A stretch of 64,000 bases of DNA, taken from contig NZ_KZ084328.1 of assembly GCF_002093975.1 (NCBI RefSeq), positions 63,088 to 127,087 on the forward strand, given 5' to 3'. The notes below the pieces were generated by a model that saw only the letters and a list, made by a program, of their open reading frames with translations, was not told the origin of the DNA and did no database searches. A program made the translations under genes and the position numbers. Within the stretch, counting starts at the first letter, position 1; each line of letters opens with the position of its first letter. The DNA comes from Thermoactinospora rubra (GTDB taxonomy: Bacteria; Actinomycetota; Actinomycetes; Streptosporangiales; Streptosporangiaceae). Below, piece after piece: positions 45,525 to 55,728 of this stretch.

Positions 45525-47183
45525 GTGACGGATCTGACCAGCAGACTCGGGCTGGACGACACCGGATCGGTGTGGCGCGGCGCCCCCTATCCGGTGCTGG
45601 TGGTGAGCGCTGCGGGCGTCATCGCTCAGGCCAACGACGCGGCGCTGCGGCTCCTCCCCGGCGCCGTCCCCGGCGCGCCGCTGGCCGACGCGGTGCCCGC
45701 CTGGCTGTCCCGCGCCCATGCCCAGGTCCACGACCCGGCCCATGACCCGGTCGCCCGGGATGCCGCCGGGACGTCGGCGCGCGGCCCGATCGGCGCCGCC
45801 ACGTTCGAGGCGCGGCCGGTGCGCGACGGCGACGCGGTCGCCTGGTGGCTCACTGACGCCACCGACCTCGAACGCGCCACCCAGGCCCTCCGCGTCGAGC
45901 GGGAGCGCACCGCGTTCCTGGACAGGGCCTCCAGTGAGCTGCTGTCCTCGCTCAACCTCGACCGCTGCATGGAGGTCACCGCCCGCCTGGCCGCCCGCCA
46001 CCTCGCCGACGCCGCGCTGGTGATCCTCCCTCCGGCCCGCCGCCGCCACCCGGTGGCCTACTGCGGCCCCGACGGCACGGTCGTCCGCGAGGAGCTGGTC
46101 GTCGACCCCGAGAGCGTGCCCGGCCTGGCCGAGGCGCTGCAGGGCTACCCGCCCCCGCCCTCCCGCTGGATCTGCCCCGCCGCCGCCCCCGGCTGGCTGG
46201 CCCGCGACGGGCACGTCGAGGTGGGCTCGATGGTGGTGACGGCCCTGCCCGGCCACGGCGTCCCGGCCGGCGCGCTCGTGCTGCTGCGCGGCAGCGGCCA
46301 TGCGCGCTTCTCCGAGGGCGAGGAGGTGTTCGCCCGGCTGTTCGCCGCCCGCGCGGGCGCCGCGATGTCCGCCGCCCGCCTGTACGCCGAGCAGGCCGGC
46401 ATCACCGAGACCCTCATGCGCGAGCTGCTGCCGCCCCGCATCTGCGACCTGCACGGCGTCGAGGTGGCCGCCCGCTATCGGCCCTCCGAGCACACCGCCC
46501 GCATCGGCGGCGACTTCTACGACATCCACCCGCCGGCCGAGCCCGGCCAGGAGTCGCTGATCGTGCTCGGCGACGTGGCCGGCAAGGGCCTGGAGGCCGC
46601 CGCGGTCACCGGCAAGATCCGGCACACGCTGCAGGCGCTGCTGCCGCTGGCCGGCGACCACCAGCGGGTGCTGGAGCTGCTGAACGGCGCGCTGCTCACC
46701 GGCGGCGGCCATACCCGCTTCGTCACGCTCGTCCTTGCCTCGATCCGGTGCGCGGGCGACCGGGTCCGGCTCCGGCTCACCAGCGCCGGGCATGCGCCGC
46801 CGCTGATCATCCGGACCGGCGGCCGCGTCGAGGAGGCCCGCACCGAGGGCACCCTCATCGGGGTGCTCGACCACATCACCAGCGTCACCGACACGGTGGT
46901 GCTCGACCCTGGCGAGACGTGCCTGCTCTACACCGACGGCATCACCGAGGCCATGGGCGGCCCACTGGGTGACGAGATGTTCGGCGACCAGCGACTGCTG
47001 GAGGAACTACGGCGGTGCGGCGGCATGCCGCCCGAGGCGCTCGCTGAACGGGTGGAGATGTTGTCCTCCCAATGGGTAGGTGGCGGCGACCACGATGACA
47101 TGGCCGTCATCGCCATCACCGCACCTCGCTTGGCCCACTTGAGCGCGGTGGGAGGACACGGACGGGGAGGGTTCACCGCATGA
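45525..47183 (+). CDS. PAS-GAF-PP2C (SpoIIE-type) serine phosphatase
   Basis: The 552-residue cytosolic protein has a PAS-like N terminus (about 18-115: APYPVLVVSAAGVIAQANDAALRLL), a GAF-like sensory domain (about 135-285) and a SpoIIE/RsbU PP2C domain (about 300-535). All metal-binding motifs are intact: IGGDFYD, VLGDVAGKGLEAA, LLYTDGITEA and GGDHDDMAVI. Such phosphatases dephosphorylate STAS anti-sigma antagonists in partner switching. The GTG start lies about 30 bases from the nearest GGGAGG, so the 5' end is uncertain. The stop overlaps the cobalamin-protein ATG by four bases (ATGA). Confidence 0.9.
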   Translation: MTDLTSRLGLDDTGSVWRGAPYPVLVVSAAGVIAQANDAALRLLPGAVPGAPLADAVPAWLSRAHAQVHDPAHDPVARDAAGTSARGPIGAATFEARPVRDGDAVAWWLTDATDLERATQALRVERERTAFLDRASSELLSSLNLDRCMEVTARLAARHLADAALVILPPARRRHPVAYCGPDGTVVREELVVDPESVPGLAEALQGYPPPPSRWICPAAAPGWLARDGHVEVGSMVVTALPGHGVPAGALVLLRGSGHARFSEGEEVFARLFAARAGAAMSAARLYAEQAGITETLMRELLPPRICDLHGVEVAARYRPSEHTARIGGDFYDIHPPAEPGQESLIVLGDVAGKGLEAAAVTGKIRHTLQALLPLAGDHQRVLELLNGALLTGGGHTRFVTLVLASIRCAGDRVRLRLTSAGHAPPLIIRTGGRVEEARTEGTLIGVLDHITSVTDTVVLDPGETCLLYTDGITEAMGGPLGDEMFGDQRLLEELRRCGGMPPEALAERVEMLSSQWVGGGDHDDMAVIAITAPRLAHLSAVGGHGRGGFTA

Positions 47184-48343
47184 CCGGCGCAGACGGCCTC
47201 TCCGCCTGGCGTGACAAACTCTGGCACGCGGCGGTGGCCGGCGACGAGTACGCCGCCGCCGACGCCGCGCTCGCCGCCCTCGACCACGACATTTCGATGG
47301 AGACCTTGCTGCTGGAGGTCGTCGCCCCCGTGCAGGCCCGCGTCGGCCTCGAATGGGAGGCCAACCGGATCACCGTGACGCAGGAGCACACCGCGACCGC
47401 CGTCAACGAGCGGGTGCTCGCCGCGCTCGCCCACCATCCCGTCGCCCGCCGCGCCGCCGCCGCGCGGGAGCCGGGTGCCGGGCGGGTCGCGGTGGCCTGC
47501 GTCGACGGCGAGTGGCACGCCATGCCGGCCCGGATCCTGGCCGAGGTGCTGCGCCTGCGCGGCTGGCGGGTCGACTACCTCGGCGCCCAGGTGCCGGCGC
47601 CGCACCTCATCGCGCACGTGCACCGTACGGGCTGCGACGTGGTGGCGCTGTCGAGCTCCATCCCCACCCGGCTGCCCGCCGCGCACGCGGCCATCACGGC
47701 CTGCCAGGCGACCGGCACGCCGGTGATCGTGGGCGGGGCCGCGTACGGGCCGGACGGCCGCCACGCCCGCCTCCTCGGCGCCGACGCCTGGGCCCCGGAC
47801 GGACGGACCGCCGCCGACCGGCTGGCGGCGGGCCCGGCCGCCGCCGGCCAGGCCATGGACTACCTGCCGCACCTGGACGACGAGGCGTACACCATGGTCA
47901 GCCGGTCGGCGCGGCGCCTGGTCAGGCACGTCATGAGCGGTCTGGAGGAACGCATCCCGGCCATGGCCTCCTACACCGCGCAGCAACGCCACCACACCGC
48001 CGAGGACGTCGCCCACATCGTTGACTTCCTGGCCGCCGCGCTCTACGTGGACGACCCCGAGCTGTTCGGCCGCTTCCTCACCTGGACGGCGGGCGTCCTG
48101 ACCGCCCGCGGAGTGCCGGCCGGCACGCTGCTGCCGGCCCTGGACCTCCTGGCCGGGCGGCTGGAGGACTTCCCGCGTGCCTCGGCCTTGCTGGCGCACG
48201 GGCACGCCGCCGTCAACGCCGCCGGCTCCGAGAGCTTGCACCCGGCCACGGAAAGACCACATGACCGCCTTCGTCCCAAGCCCGCTGAGGCTCGTCCTGT
48301 CCACGCCGCACGCGGGCATGCCGCGCATCTCCATTCAGGGTGA
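47180..48343 (+). CDS. Cobalamin-binding sensor protein with CarH-like W-x9-EH motif
   Basis: The 387-residue protein has a helical-bundle domain (about 1-90), a B12-binding Rossmann domain (about 100-225) and a C-terminal helical region (about 235-345). W59 and E69-H70 (LEWEANRITVTQEH) reproduce the W-x9-EH motif that covers adenosylcobalamin in CarH/LitR photoreceptors. EWH (H113) fits the lower-ligand His, though the G of the DxHxxG pattern is P. There is no MerR-type DNA-binding domain, so output is probably through protein partners. It is translationally coupled to the PP2C phosphatase and overlaps the STAS remnant. Its last 30 or so residues read like out-of-frame sequence. Confidence 0.85.
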   Translation: MTGADGLSAWRDKLWHAAVAGDEYAAADAALAALDHDISMETLLLEVVAPVQARVGLEWEANRITVTQEHTATAVNERVLAALAHHPVARRAAAAREPGAGRVAVACVDGEWHAMPARILAEVLRLRGWRVDYLGAQVPAPHLIAHVHRTGCDVVALSSSIPTRLPAAHAAITACQATGTPVIVGGAAYGPDGRHARLLGADAWAPDGRTAADRLAAGPAAAGQAMDYLPHLDDEAYTMVSRSARRLVRHVMSGLEERIPAMASYTAQQRHHTAEDVAHIVDFLAAALYVDDPELFGRFLTWTAGVLTARGVPAGTLLPALDLLAGRLEDFPRASALLAHGHAAVNAAGSESLHPATERPHDRLRPKPAEARPVHAARGHAAHLHSG

Positions 48344-48473
48344 CCTGGACTTCGACACCGCCGAGGAGCTCCCAGTTCAAGATCAGCCGCCCGCGAGTCC
48401 GGCTTGCGCCTGCTGCCGTTGCCGCACGCTGACGGCGCGGATCTCGGTCGAGCCGCGGAAGCTCGCAGGGTAG
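48261..48473 (+). pseudogene. Truncated STAS (anti-anti-sigma) gene
   Basis: ATG at 48261 starts TAFVPSPLRLVLSTPHAGMPRISIQGDLDFDTAEEL, the first strands of a STAS domain. Homology then breaks off into unrelated Cys/Arg-rich sequence ending at 48473. The phosphorylatable Ser region of STAS proteins is missing. The start overlaps the 3' end of the cobalamin gene, as expected for the third gene of a PP2C/B12/STAS operon that has suffered a 3' deletion. Confidence 0.6.
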
Positions 48474-48620
48474 CGCCGGAGGACGAGACGTGGCAGTCCC
48501 TCCCGGAGGAGATCCGGCAGTGGTCCGCCGCGGCCGGCCCGGCGGCCCTGACGGCGATGCGCGGCCACGGCCGGACCTCGGCGAGGACCCCTCGTCCTGG
48601 GCGAGCAGCACCTGGCCGGG

Positions 48621-50570
48621 TCAGACCTTCGTGATCCGGACCGCGTCGGCGATCACGTAGCCCGTCGTGGAGGTCCACCGGCTCACCCCCACCACGTTGG
48701 ACGTCCCGGCCGCCAGCGTGAAGGTGCCCAGCGAGCGCCACTGGCCGCCGCCGGTGCGCTGGTCGACGTTGATCACCTGGTTCCCGCCCGAGGCCGCCAC
48801 GATGTACGGCGTGGCGCTGTTGTAGCCCGAGTTCGACGGATACCACACCTCCACCCGATACGTCCCCGAGCTGGGGATGGCCGCCCGGAACCACGCCGGG
48901 TCGCTGGCGGCGACCGGGCTGGCGAAGCGGTAGTCCGAGCCGTGCAGCTGGGAGGAGTACGACGAGGTGCCCCACGCCGAGCCTGCGGTGAAGCCGGGGT
49001 CGGCGTTGTCGATGACGACGCTGAAGGAGCCGGACGAGCCGACGGTCCTGCCCGCGCTGGGTGAGCTTTCCCGGTGTTCCCTGCTGAGCGCGGTGACGTA
49101 GTAGGTGTAGGTTCCCGAGGCGGCCGAGGCGTCGGTGAAGGTGGTGCGGCGCGTGGTGGTCACCAGGTGGCGCGCGTCGGCGAAGAAGCAGGGGTCCGCG
49201 GCCGGGGGCGCGCCGGCGACCCGGTAGACGGCGTAGGAGACGGGCGAGCCGGAGGGCTGCCAGGACAGGGAGACGCCGCCGGGGCCCTGGGTGGCCGAGG
49301 TGATGGAGGGCGTGGCCGGGGCGGTTCCCGAGCCGCGCGCGGGCAGCAGCGCGGGCCTGGTGTAGTGGGCGGCGGCGAGGGTGGAGAAGCCGCCGATGCG
49401 GTCGGCCCTGACGTCCTTGGCGCTGAAGTAGACGTCGCCGACGACCTCCGGGTGCCCGCGGTTGACGTGCAGGTGGTCGCTCAGCTCGGCCGGGTCCTGC
49501 CAGGCGGCGTCCTGGCCGCTCGCCCCGGCGCGGTAGGCGGCCTGGCCGATCACCAGGTGCACCGCCGTACCCCTGACGACGTCGGACCACCAGGCGGTGA
49601 GCACCTCGTAGGCGGCCGGGCCGTACCCGATGTGCCAGTAGATCTGCGGCGCGATGTAGTCGACCCAGCCCTGCTTGACCCACAGCCGGCTGTCGGCGTA
49701 GATGGCGTCGTAGGACTGCAGGCCGGAGGTGGCCGAGCCGAGCGGGTCGGTGGCGGCGTTGCGCCAGATGCCGAAGGGGCTCACGCCGAAGGACACCCAC
49801 GGCTTGGCCGCGTGGATGCGCTGGTCGAGCTCGCGGATGAGCAGGTTGACGTTGTTGCGCCGCCAGTCGCCGATGGTGGCGAAGCCGCCGCCGTAGCGGG
49901 CGTAGGTGGCCGAGTCGGGGATGGCCTGGCCGCTGACCGGATAGGGGTAGAAGTAGTCGTCCAGGTGGACGCCGTCGATGTCGTAGCGGGTGACGGCGTC
50001 CATGATGGCGTCCTCGATGAAGTCGCGGACCTCGGGGATGCCGGGGTTGTAGTAGAGCTTGCCGCCGTAGGCGAAGCGCCAGTCGGGGTTCCTGCGCGCC
50101 GGGTGGCTGGAGACCAGCCTGCTCGGGTCGTCGTGGTTGGCGATCCGGTAGGGGTTGAACCAGGCGTGCAGCTCCAGGTTGCGGGCGTGCGCCTCGCTCA
50201 CCATGAAGGCCAGGGGGTCGTAGCCAGGGTCGGCGCCCTGCGTGCCGGTCAGCCACTGGGACCAGGGCTCGTGCGGCGAGGGCCAGAAGGCGTCGGCGGT
50301 GGGCCGGACCTGGACGATCACCGCGTTCATGCGCCTGCTGACGGCCAGGTCGAGCCAGGCGCGGAACTCGGCCTGCTGGGCCGAGACGCTCAGCCCCTGC
50401 CGGCTGGGCCAGTCGATGTTGGCCACCGTGGCGATCCACATCGCGCGCAGCTGGCGCTTGGGGGTCGCGGGGTCGGTCGCGCAGGCGGCGGCCCGCGCGC
50501 CGGAGGGAATCGCAACGATGCTCAGCAGGGCGGCTAAGACCGCCAGAGCGGTACGCGGAAGCGCGGTCAC
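48621..50570 (-). CDS. Secreted GHL10 protein with FnIII-like and golvesin C-terminal domains
   Basis: The 649-residue protein has a signal peptide (ALPRTALAVLAALLSIVAIPSGARA). The GHL10 barrel (KRQLRAMWIATVANIDWPSRQ, VQVRPTADAFW, LHAWFNPYR, DIDGVHLDDYFYPYPV) is followed by a fibronectin III-like segment (about 420-505), then a golvesin/xly CBM-like domain (about 515-649: IDNADPGFTAGSAWGTSSYS, YRVEVWYPS, SRWTSTTGYVIADAVRI). It probably acts on extracellular or envelope glycan. GTG at 50570 gives a textbook signal; TTG at 50606 would add 12 residues. It is a paralogue of the gene at 9598. Confidence 0.87.
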   Translation of the reverse strand: MTALPRTALAVLAALLSIVAIPSGARAAACATDPATPKRQLRAMWIATVANIDWPSRQGLSVSAQQAEFRAWLDLAVSRRMNAVIVQVRPTADAFWPSPHEPWSQWLTGTQGADPGYDPLAFMVSEAHARNLELHAWFNPYRIANHDDPSRLVSSHPARRNPDWRFAYGGKLYYNPGIPEVRDFIEDAIMDAVTRYDIDGVHLDDYFYPYPVSGQAIPDSATYARYGGGFATIGDWRRNNVNLLIRELDQRIHAAKPWVSFGVSPFGIWRNAATDPLGSATSGLQSYDAIYADSRLWVKQGWVDYIAPQIYWHIGYGPAAYEVLTAWWSDVVRGTAVHLVIGQAAYRAGASGQDAAWQDPAELSDHLHVNRGHPEVVGDVYFSAKDVRADRIGGFSTLAAAHYTRPALLPARGSGTAPATPSITSATQGPGGVSLSWQPSGSPVSYAVYRVAGAPPAADPCFFADARHLVTTTRRTTFTDASAASGTYTYYVTALSREHRESSPSAGRTVGSSGSFSVVIDNADPGFTAGSAWGTSSYSSQLHGSDYRFASPVAASDPAWFRAAIPSSGTYRVEVWYPSNSGYNSATPYIVAASGGNQVINVDQRTGGGQWRSLGTFTLAAGTSNVVGVSRWTSTTGYVIADAVRITKV

Positions 50571-50854
50571 GAAAGAAAGCTTCAGTCCACTCCGACCCAA
50601 GCGCAATAGTCTTCACACCGGACGGGGGGCCCAATTCTCTCCGCGAACCCGTCCCGCCCGCCCGCGACCAGCCCCGGCATCGCGTCCGCCCAGGTCACGA
50701 CATTTCCCGGACCCCGGAGGCCGTCCGAACTGAGCATTTCACCGCCTGTAAACGGCCAACCACAAAAGCGATCTTGAGCGTTCCATATCTCCCGTGTGAC
50801 TGTGGTCCCGCACCCGCCCGAACTCGACACCCCTGGAGTGAGGGACCGTCACCG
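50571..50854. other. Divergent promoter region before the NRPS operon
   Basis: About 280 bases separate the GHL10 start and the exporter start. I saw no IdeR/DmdR-type iron box or other recognisable operator, so siderophore-type regulation is not supported here. Confidence 0.4.
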
Positions 50855-52213
50855 TTGGCCGAACCCCAGCCTCCCGCCAGCCGTAAACGCTTCCTCCCCG
50901 ACCTGCTGGGGATGGGCAGCTTCGCGGTCATCTGGACAGGTCAGGTCGTCACCCTGATCGGCAACTCCGTCCTGCGCTTCGCCCTGGTCGTCCAGGCCTG
51001 GACGGAGGACCACCAGGCCACCCACGTGGTGGCGCTCTCGCTGTGCACCGTCCTGCCGCAGCTGCTGCTCAGCCCCACGGCGGGCGCGCTGGTGGACCGG
51101 GTGGCCAAGCGGACCGCGCTCCAGCTGGCCGACCTCGGCGGGCTGGTCGCCGTGGGCGCCATGACCGCCCTGTACTTCACCGGCGGCCTGCAGCTGTGGC
51201 AGATCTACCTCGTGGTGGTCGTGCTGGGGGCCTCGGCCGCCTTCCAGTTCCCCGCGCTGTCCTCGGCCGTCCCGCTGCTGGTGCGCAAGGAGCAGCTGCA
51301 GCGCGCCAACGGCCTGCTGGCCACCGCGAAGAGCACCGCGGACGTCGGCGGCCCCGCCCTGGCCGGGCTGCTGATCGTCACCGCGGGGCTGGGCGCCATC
51401 TTGTGGATCGACCTGGTCAGCTTCGTGGTCGCCCTGGTCACCGTACGGCTGGCGCGGCTGGAGGAGGGCCCGGCCACCGCGCCCAGGGGGCGCAAGAGGC
51501 TGGCCGCCGACTCCGTCGAGGGCCTGCGGTACCTGTTCGCCCAGCCCAGCCTGCGCGGCCTGGTGCTGGTGTTCTTCACCGTCAACCTGGTGATGGTCTT
51601 CGGCTTCGCCGTGGTCCAGCCCATGATCCTGGCCAGGACCGGCGGCGACGTCTCGGCCCTGGCGAGCGTGAACACCTGCATCGGCCTGGGCGGGATCGCG
51701 GGCGGGCTGCTGCTGGCGGCCTGGGGCGGCCCGAAGGACCGGGTGCGCGGCATGATGCTCGGCATCGTCGGCATGTGCCTGTCCGCCGAGATCGTCATGG
51801 CCATGGTCCACGGGGTGGTGGCCTGGTCGGCGGCCATGCTCGCGGGCGCGCTGCTCATGCCGGTCGTCAACGGGTCCTCGCAGTCGATCATCCAGACCAA
51901 GGTGCCGAAGGACCGCCAGGGCAGGGTCTTCGGCGCGCTCATGTTCGTCGCCCAGATCTCCCAGCCGCTGGCCATGGCGGTCGCCGGCCCGCTCGCCGAC
52001 CACGTCTTCGAGCCGCAGGCGGCCTCCGGCACCGGCCTGGCCGGCCTGCTGCGCCCCCTGGCCGGCATGGGCCCCGGCAGCGGGATGGCGGCGATGCTGC
52101 TGATCGCGGGAGTGTGCGGCGTCGGGGTCGCGGTGTGGGGCCTGGCCCGCCGCCGCGTGCGCGACATCGACCTCCTCGTGCCCGACATCGACACCCAGGA
52201 GGAGAAGGTATGA
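50855..52213 (+). CDS. MFS exporter of the NRPS cluster
   Basis: The 452-residue major-facilitator protein has about 10-12 hydrophobic helices (GSFAVIWTGQVVTLIGNSVLRFALVVQAW, then the cytoplasmic loop VDRVAKRTALQLADLGG). It resembles the EntS/MFS_3 exporters found with peptide biosynthesis genes. TTG at 50855 is the likely start, with AGGGACC upstream. Its stop overlaps the MbtH start by four bases, so export is encoded first in the operon. Confidence 0.88.
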   Translation: MAEPQPPASRKRFLPDLLGMGSFAVIWTGQVVTLIGNSVLRFALVVQAWTEDHQATHVVALSLCTVLPQLLLSPTAGALVDRVAKRTALQLADLGGLVAVGAMTALYFTGGLQLWQIYLVVVVLGASAAFQFPALSSAVPLLVRKEQLQRANGLLATAKSTADVGGPALAGLLIVTAGLGAILWIDLVSFVVALVTVRLARLEEGPATAPRGRKRLAADSVEGLRYLFAQPSLRGLVLVFFTVNLVMVFGFAVVQPMILARTGGDVSALASVNTCIGLGGIAGGLLLAAWGGPKDRVRGMMLGIVGMCLSAEIVMAMVHGVVAWSAAMLAGALLMPVVNGSSQSIIQTKVPKDRQGRVFGALMFVAQISQPLAMAVAGPLADHVFEPQAASGTGLAGLLRPLAGMGPGSGMAAMLLIAGVCGVGVAVWGLARRRVRDIDLLVPDIDTQEEKV

Positions 52214-52440
52214 CGGCCACCGACCACGGTCCCGACCGGACCACCAACCCGTTCGAGGACGACGAGGCGGCCTACCTGGTGCTGGTCAACGACGAGAACC
52301 AGCACTCGCTGTGGCCGGCGGACCTGGAGGTCCCGGCCGGGTGGCGGGTGGCGCTGGAGCGCGGCAGCCGCGCCGACTGCCTGGCCTACGTCGAGGCCAA
52401 CTGGACCGACATGCGCCCGTCGAGCATCGCCCGTGACTGA
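52210..52440 (+). CDS. MbtH-family protein
   Basis: The 76-residue MbtH-like protein binds NRPS adenylation domains and activates them. The signature [33 protein letters not shown] and [11 protein letters not shown] are present with all family Trp residues. It is coupled to both neighbours, and the next gene starts inside its 3' end. Confidence 0.96.
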   Translation: MTATDHGPDRTTNPFEDDEAAYLVLVNDENQHSLWPADLEVPAGWRVALERGSRADCLAYVEANWTDMRPSSIARD

Positions 52441-55400
52441 CCCGGGCACGGTCCACGGCCTGGTGGAGCTCCAGGCCGCCCGCCATCCCGGCCGGCTCGC
52501 GCTGGTCGCCGGCGACGAGCGGGTCACCTACGCCGAGCTGGACGCACGCGCCGGCCGCCTGGCGCGGACACTGGTGGAGCGGGGAGTACGGCGGGGCGAC
52601 ATCGTCGGGATCCGCATGGAGCGCGGGACCGGCCTGGTCGCCGCGGCGCTGGCCACGCTCAAGGCCGGGGCGGCGTACCTGATGCTGGACCCCGGGCACC
52701 CCCGCGAGCGGACCGACGCCCTGGCCGCCGACGCCGGAGTCCGGCTGGTGCTCTCCGGCGGGGAGCCGGGCGCCGCGCGGCCGCTCCCCCACGGCGCCGC
52801 CGCCGCCAGGCCCGGCGACCTGGCCTGCGTCATGTACACCTCGGGCTCCACCGGCGTCCCCAAGGGCGTGGCCGCCTCCCACCACGCGATCGCCGGCACG
52901 CTGACCGGCCAGGACTACGCCCCCTTCGGCCCCGGGACGGTGTGGCTGCAGTGCTCGCCGGTCTCCTGGGACGCCTTCGCCCTGGAGCTGTGGGGGCCGC
53001 TGCTGTCGGGCGGCACGTGCGTGCTGCACCCCGGCCAGCGGCCCGACCCGCTGGTGATCGAGCGGCTGGCCGCCGAGCACGGCGTGACCACGATGTACCT
53101 GTCGAGCAGCCTGTTCAACGTGCTGGTCGACGAGTGCCCGCAGGCGCTGCGCGGCCTCACCCGGGTGCTGGTCGGCGGCGAGGCGCTCTCGCCCGTCCAC
53201 GTCGGGCGCGCCCTGGCCCGCCATCCCGGGCTGCGCATCGTCAACGGGTACGGCCCGGTCGAGAGCATGATCTTCGTGACGACCCATCCCGTCACGGCCG
53301 GCGACGTGGCCATCGGCCGCCCGCTGCGGGGCAAGCGCGTCCACGTCCTGGACGAGCGGCTGCGGCCGGTGGGCGACGGCGAGGTCGGCGAGCTGTACGC
53401 CGGGGGCGTCGGCCTGGCGCACGGCTACCTCGGCCGCCCCGGACTGACGGCCGAGCGGTTCGTGGCCGACCCGTTCGTGCCCGGCGAGCGGATGTACCGC
53501 ACCGGCGACCTGGTGCGCCGGCGCGCCGACGGCGCGCTGGAGTTCGTCGGGCGGGCCGACGACCAGGTGAAGATCCGCGGTTTCCGCGTCGAGCCCGGCG
53601 AGGTCGCGGCCGTGCTGTCGCGCCACCCCGCGGTCGAGCGGGCCGCGGTGGCGGTCCGCGGGGACCGGCTGGTGGCCTACGTCGTCGGCGGCGAGGTGCC
53701 GCCCGAGGAACTGCGCGCCCACGTGGCGGCCGTCCTGCCCGACTTCATGGTGCCCTCCGCCGTCGTGGCGCTGGAGGCGCTGCCGCTGACCGCGACGGGG
53801 AAGCTGGACCGCGCCGCCCTCCCCGCGCCCGAGGAGGTCCGCCCGAGCGCCGCCCGGCCGCGCACCGAGCGTGAGCGTCGGCTGTGCGCCATCGTCTGCG
53901 ACCTGCTGGGCCGCGACGAGGTCGGCGTGGACGACGAGCTGTTCGCGCTGGGCGGCAACTCGCTGACCGTGATGCGGCTGCTGAGCCGGATCCGCTCGGC
54001 GTTCGGCGTGGAGGTGAGCCTGCGGGAGGCCTTCGCCGCCCCGACGGTGGCCGGGCTGGCCCGGCTCGTCGACCGCGCGCCGCGCGGCCGTACCCTGCCG
54101 GCCCCGGCCGCCGAGGGCGACACGCTGCCGCTGTCGTCCGCCCAGCTGCGCCTGTGGCTCATGGACCAGGCCGACGCGGGCGTCGCCTACAGCATCCCCC
54201 TGCTGGTACGGCTGCGCGGCCCGCTCGACGTGCCCGCCCTGGGCGCGGCGCTCCGCGCCCTGGTCGCCAGGCACGAGCCGCTGCGGACGCTGTTCGCCGT
54301 GCGCGACGGCGAGCCGGTGCAGCGCGTCCTGCCGCCCGAGCAGGCCAAGGTCGAACTGGCCGAGGTCCGGCTGGCCCCGCACGAGCTGGAGGACGCCGTC
54401 GCGCGGGCCGCCCGGCGCCGCTTCGACCTGGCCGCCGAGCCGCCGATCCACGCGACGCTCTTCACGACCGGCCCACGCGAGCACGCGCTGCTGCTGGCCG
54501 TGCACCACATCGCCGCCGACGGCTGGTCGCTGCGCCCGCTCATGCGCGACCTGTCGCACGCCTACGCCGGGCTGGACCTGCCCCCGCTGCCCATGCGGTA
54601 CGCCGACCACGCGCGCCACGAGGACGCGGCGGACCTGCCGTACTGGCGCGACCGGCTCGCGGGCCTGCCCGCCCGCACCCGCCTGCCGCGCCGCCCGGGA
54701 CGGCCCGCCGTCCCGGGGCAGCAGGCCCGCGAGGCCGTCCGCCGCGTGGACGCCGGCCTGCACCGCAGGCTGCTGGAGCGGGCCACGCGGCAGGGGGCGA
54801 CGCTGTTCATGGCGCTGCACGCGGCGCTGGCGGCGGTGCTGGCCAGGGCCGGCGCGGGCGAGGACGTGGCGGTCGGGACGCCGGTGGCCGGGCGGAGCCA
54901 GGAGGCGGCCGAGGACCTGGTGGGGTTCTTCGTCAACATGCTGGTGCTGCGCACCGACGTGTCCGGCGATCCCCGCCTCGGGGAGCTGCTGGCCCGGGTG
55001 CGGGAGAGCACGCTGGAGGACCTCTCCCGCCAGCGGGCCCCGTTCGACCGGGTGGTCGGGGAGCTCAACCCGCCGCGCTCCCCCGGCGGCCCGCCGTGGC
55101 TGGACGTGGTGCTCGTCCTGCAGAACAACCTGCGCGCGCAGGTCCGGCTGCCCGGCGTGGCCGCGTCGGTGGAGGTGCCGCGGACCGGCGCCGCACGCTT
55201 CGAGCTGCTGGTGGAGGCGACCGACGACCACGCCGGCGACGGCTCGCCCGCGGGGATCGACCTGGTGCTGGAGTGCCGGGCCGACTCCCTCGACCAGCGG
55301 GTGCTGGACTGGCTGGCCGACGCGCTGGTGGAGGCGCTGCGGACGCTCGCCGACGCCCCGGACATCCGCGCGGGCGCGCTCGCGCGCCTGCCGTACGCCG

Positions 55401-55726
55401 ATGTGGACACCTCGCGGCCGGACACGGCGCCGGACGCCGGAAACTACGAGCCGCCTGCGAGCGACCTGGAACGCCGGGTGGCCGAGGTGTTCGCGGAGGT
55501 GCTGGAGACCGAGCGGGTGGGCCGCCACGACGACTTCTTCGCCCTGGGCGGCAACTCCCTGCGCGCAGTGCGGGCCGCCGCCCGCCTGGCCGCCCGGGAC
55601 GGGCTGCCCGCCACCGCCGCCCAGCTGTTCGCCGCGCCCACCCCGGCCGAGCTGGCCGAGGCCCTGTCCCGCACGCGGGCGCGCCCCGCCGGACCGATCT
55701 CCCGCCTGCCCCGAGTGCCGAGGTGA
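52433..55726 (+). CDS. NRPS with A-T-C-T architecture
   Basis: The 1097-residue synthetase has an adenylation domain at about 10-475 ([28 protein letters not shown], final Lys in TATGKLDR), a first carrier domain at about 485-550 (LGGNS about 507), a condensation domain at about 565-990 (HHIAADG about 690) and a second carrier at about 1005-1080 (LGGNS about 1038). With no C domain before it, the first A-T acts as a loading module. The second T has no A domain of its own. My manual reading of the A-domain pocket is D-A-L-S-L-G-G-I-F-K, nearest to small aliphatic (Val-like) codes. The GTG start is inside mbtH. Confidence 0.92.
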   Translation: MTDPGTVHGLVELQAARHPGRLALVAGDERVTYAELDARAGRLARTLVERGVRRGDIVGIRMERGTGLVAAALATLKAGAAYLMLDPGHPRERTDALAADAGVRLVLSGGEPGAARPLPHGAAAARPGDLACVMYTSGSTGVPKGVAASHHAIAGTLTGQDYAPFGPGTVWLQCSPVSWDAFALELWGPLLSGGTCVLHPGQRPDPLVIERLAAEHGVTTMYLSSSLFNVLVDECPQALRGLTRVLVGGEALSPVHVGRALARHPGLRIVNGYGPVESMIFVTTHPVTAGDVAIGRPLRGKRVHVLDERLRPVGDGEVGELYAGGVGLAHGYLGRPGLTAERFVADPFVPGERMYRTGDLVRRRADGALEFVGRADDQVKIRGFRVEPGEVAAVLSRHPAVERAAVAVRGDRLVAYVVGGEVPPEELRAHVAAVLPDFMVPSAVVALEALPLTATGKLDRAALPAPEEVRPSAARPRTERERRLCAIVCDLLGRDEVGVDDELFALGGNSLTVMRLLSRIRSAFGVEVSLREAFAAPTVAGLARLVDRAPRGRTLPAPAAEGDTLPLSSAQLRLWLMDQADAGVAYSIPLLVRLRGPLDVPALGAALRALVARHEPLRTLFAVRDGEPVQRVLPPEQAKVELAEVRLAPHELEDAVARAARRRFDLAAEPPIHATLFTTGPREHALLLAVHHIAADGWSLRPLMRDLSHAYAGLDLPPLPMRYADHARHEDAADLPYWRDRLAGLPARTRLPRRPGRPAVPGQQAREAVRRVDAGLHRRLLERATRQGATLFMALHAALAAVLARAGAGEDVAVGTPVAGRSQEAAEDLVGFFVNMLVLRTDVSGDPRLGELLARVRESTLEDLSRQRAPFDRVVGELNPPRSPGGPPWLDVVLVLQNNLRAQVRLPGVAASVEVPRTGAARFELLVEATDDHAGDGSPAGIDLVLECRADSLDQRVLDWLADALVEALRTLADAPDIRAGALARLPYADVDTSRPDTAPDAGNYEPPASDLERRVAEVFAEVLETERVGRHDDFFALGGNSLRAVRAAARLAARDGLPATAAQLFAAPTPAELAEALSRTRARPAGPISRLPRVPR

Positions 55727-55728
55727 CC

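Noticed and set aside
50571..50854. Iron-box control marking the NRPS as a siderophore cluster
   Set aside because: No IdeR/DmdR-like palindrome was seen, and no hydroxamate or catechol genes are in the window.
52286..55528. Very long minus-strand open frame opposite the NRPS
   Set aside because: It is the reverse-strand shadow of high-GC codons; it is Gly/Arg/Val/His-rich with no domain, while the plus strand has a perfect NRPS.
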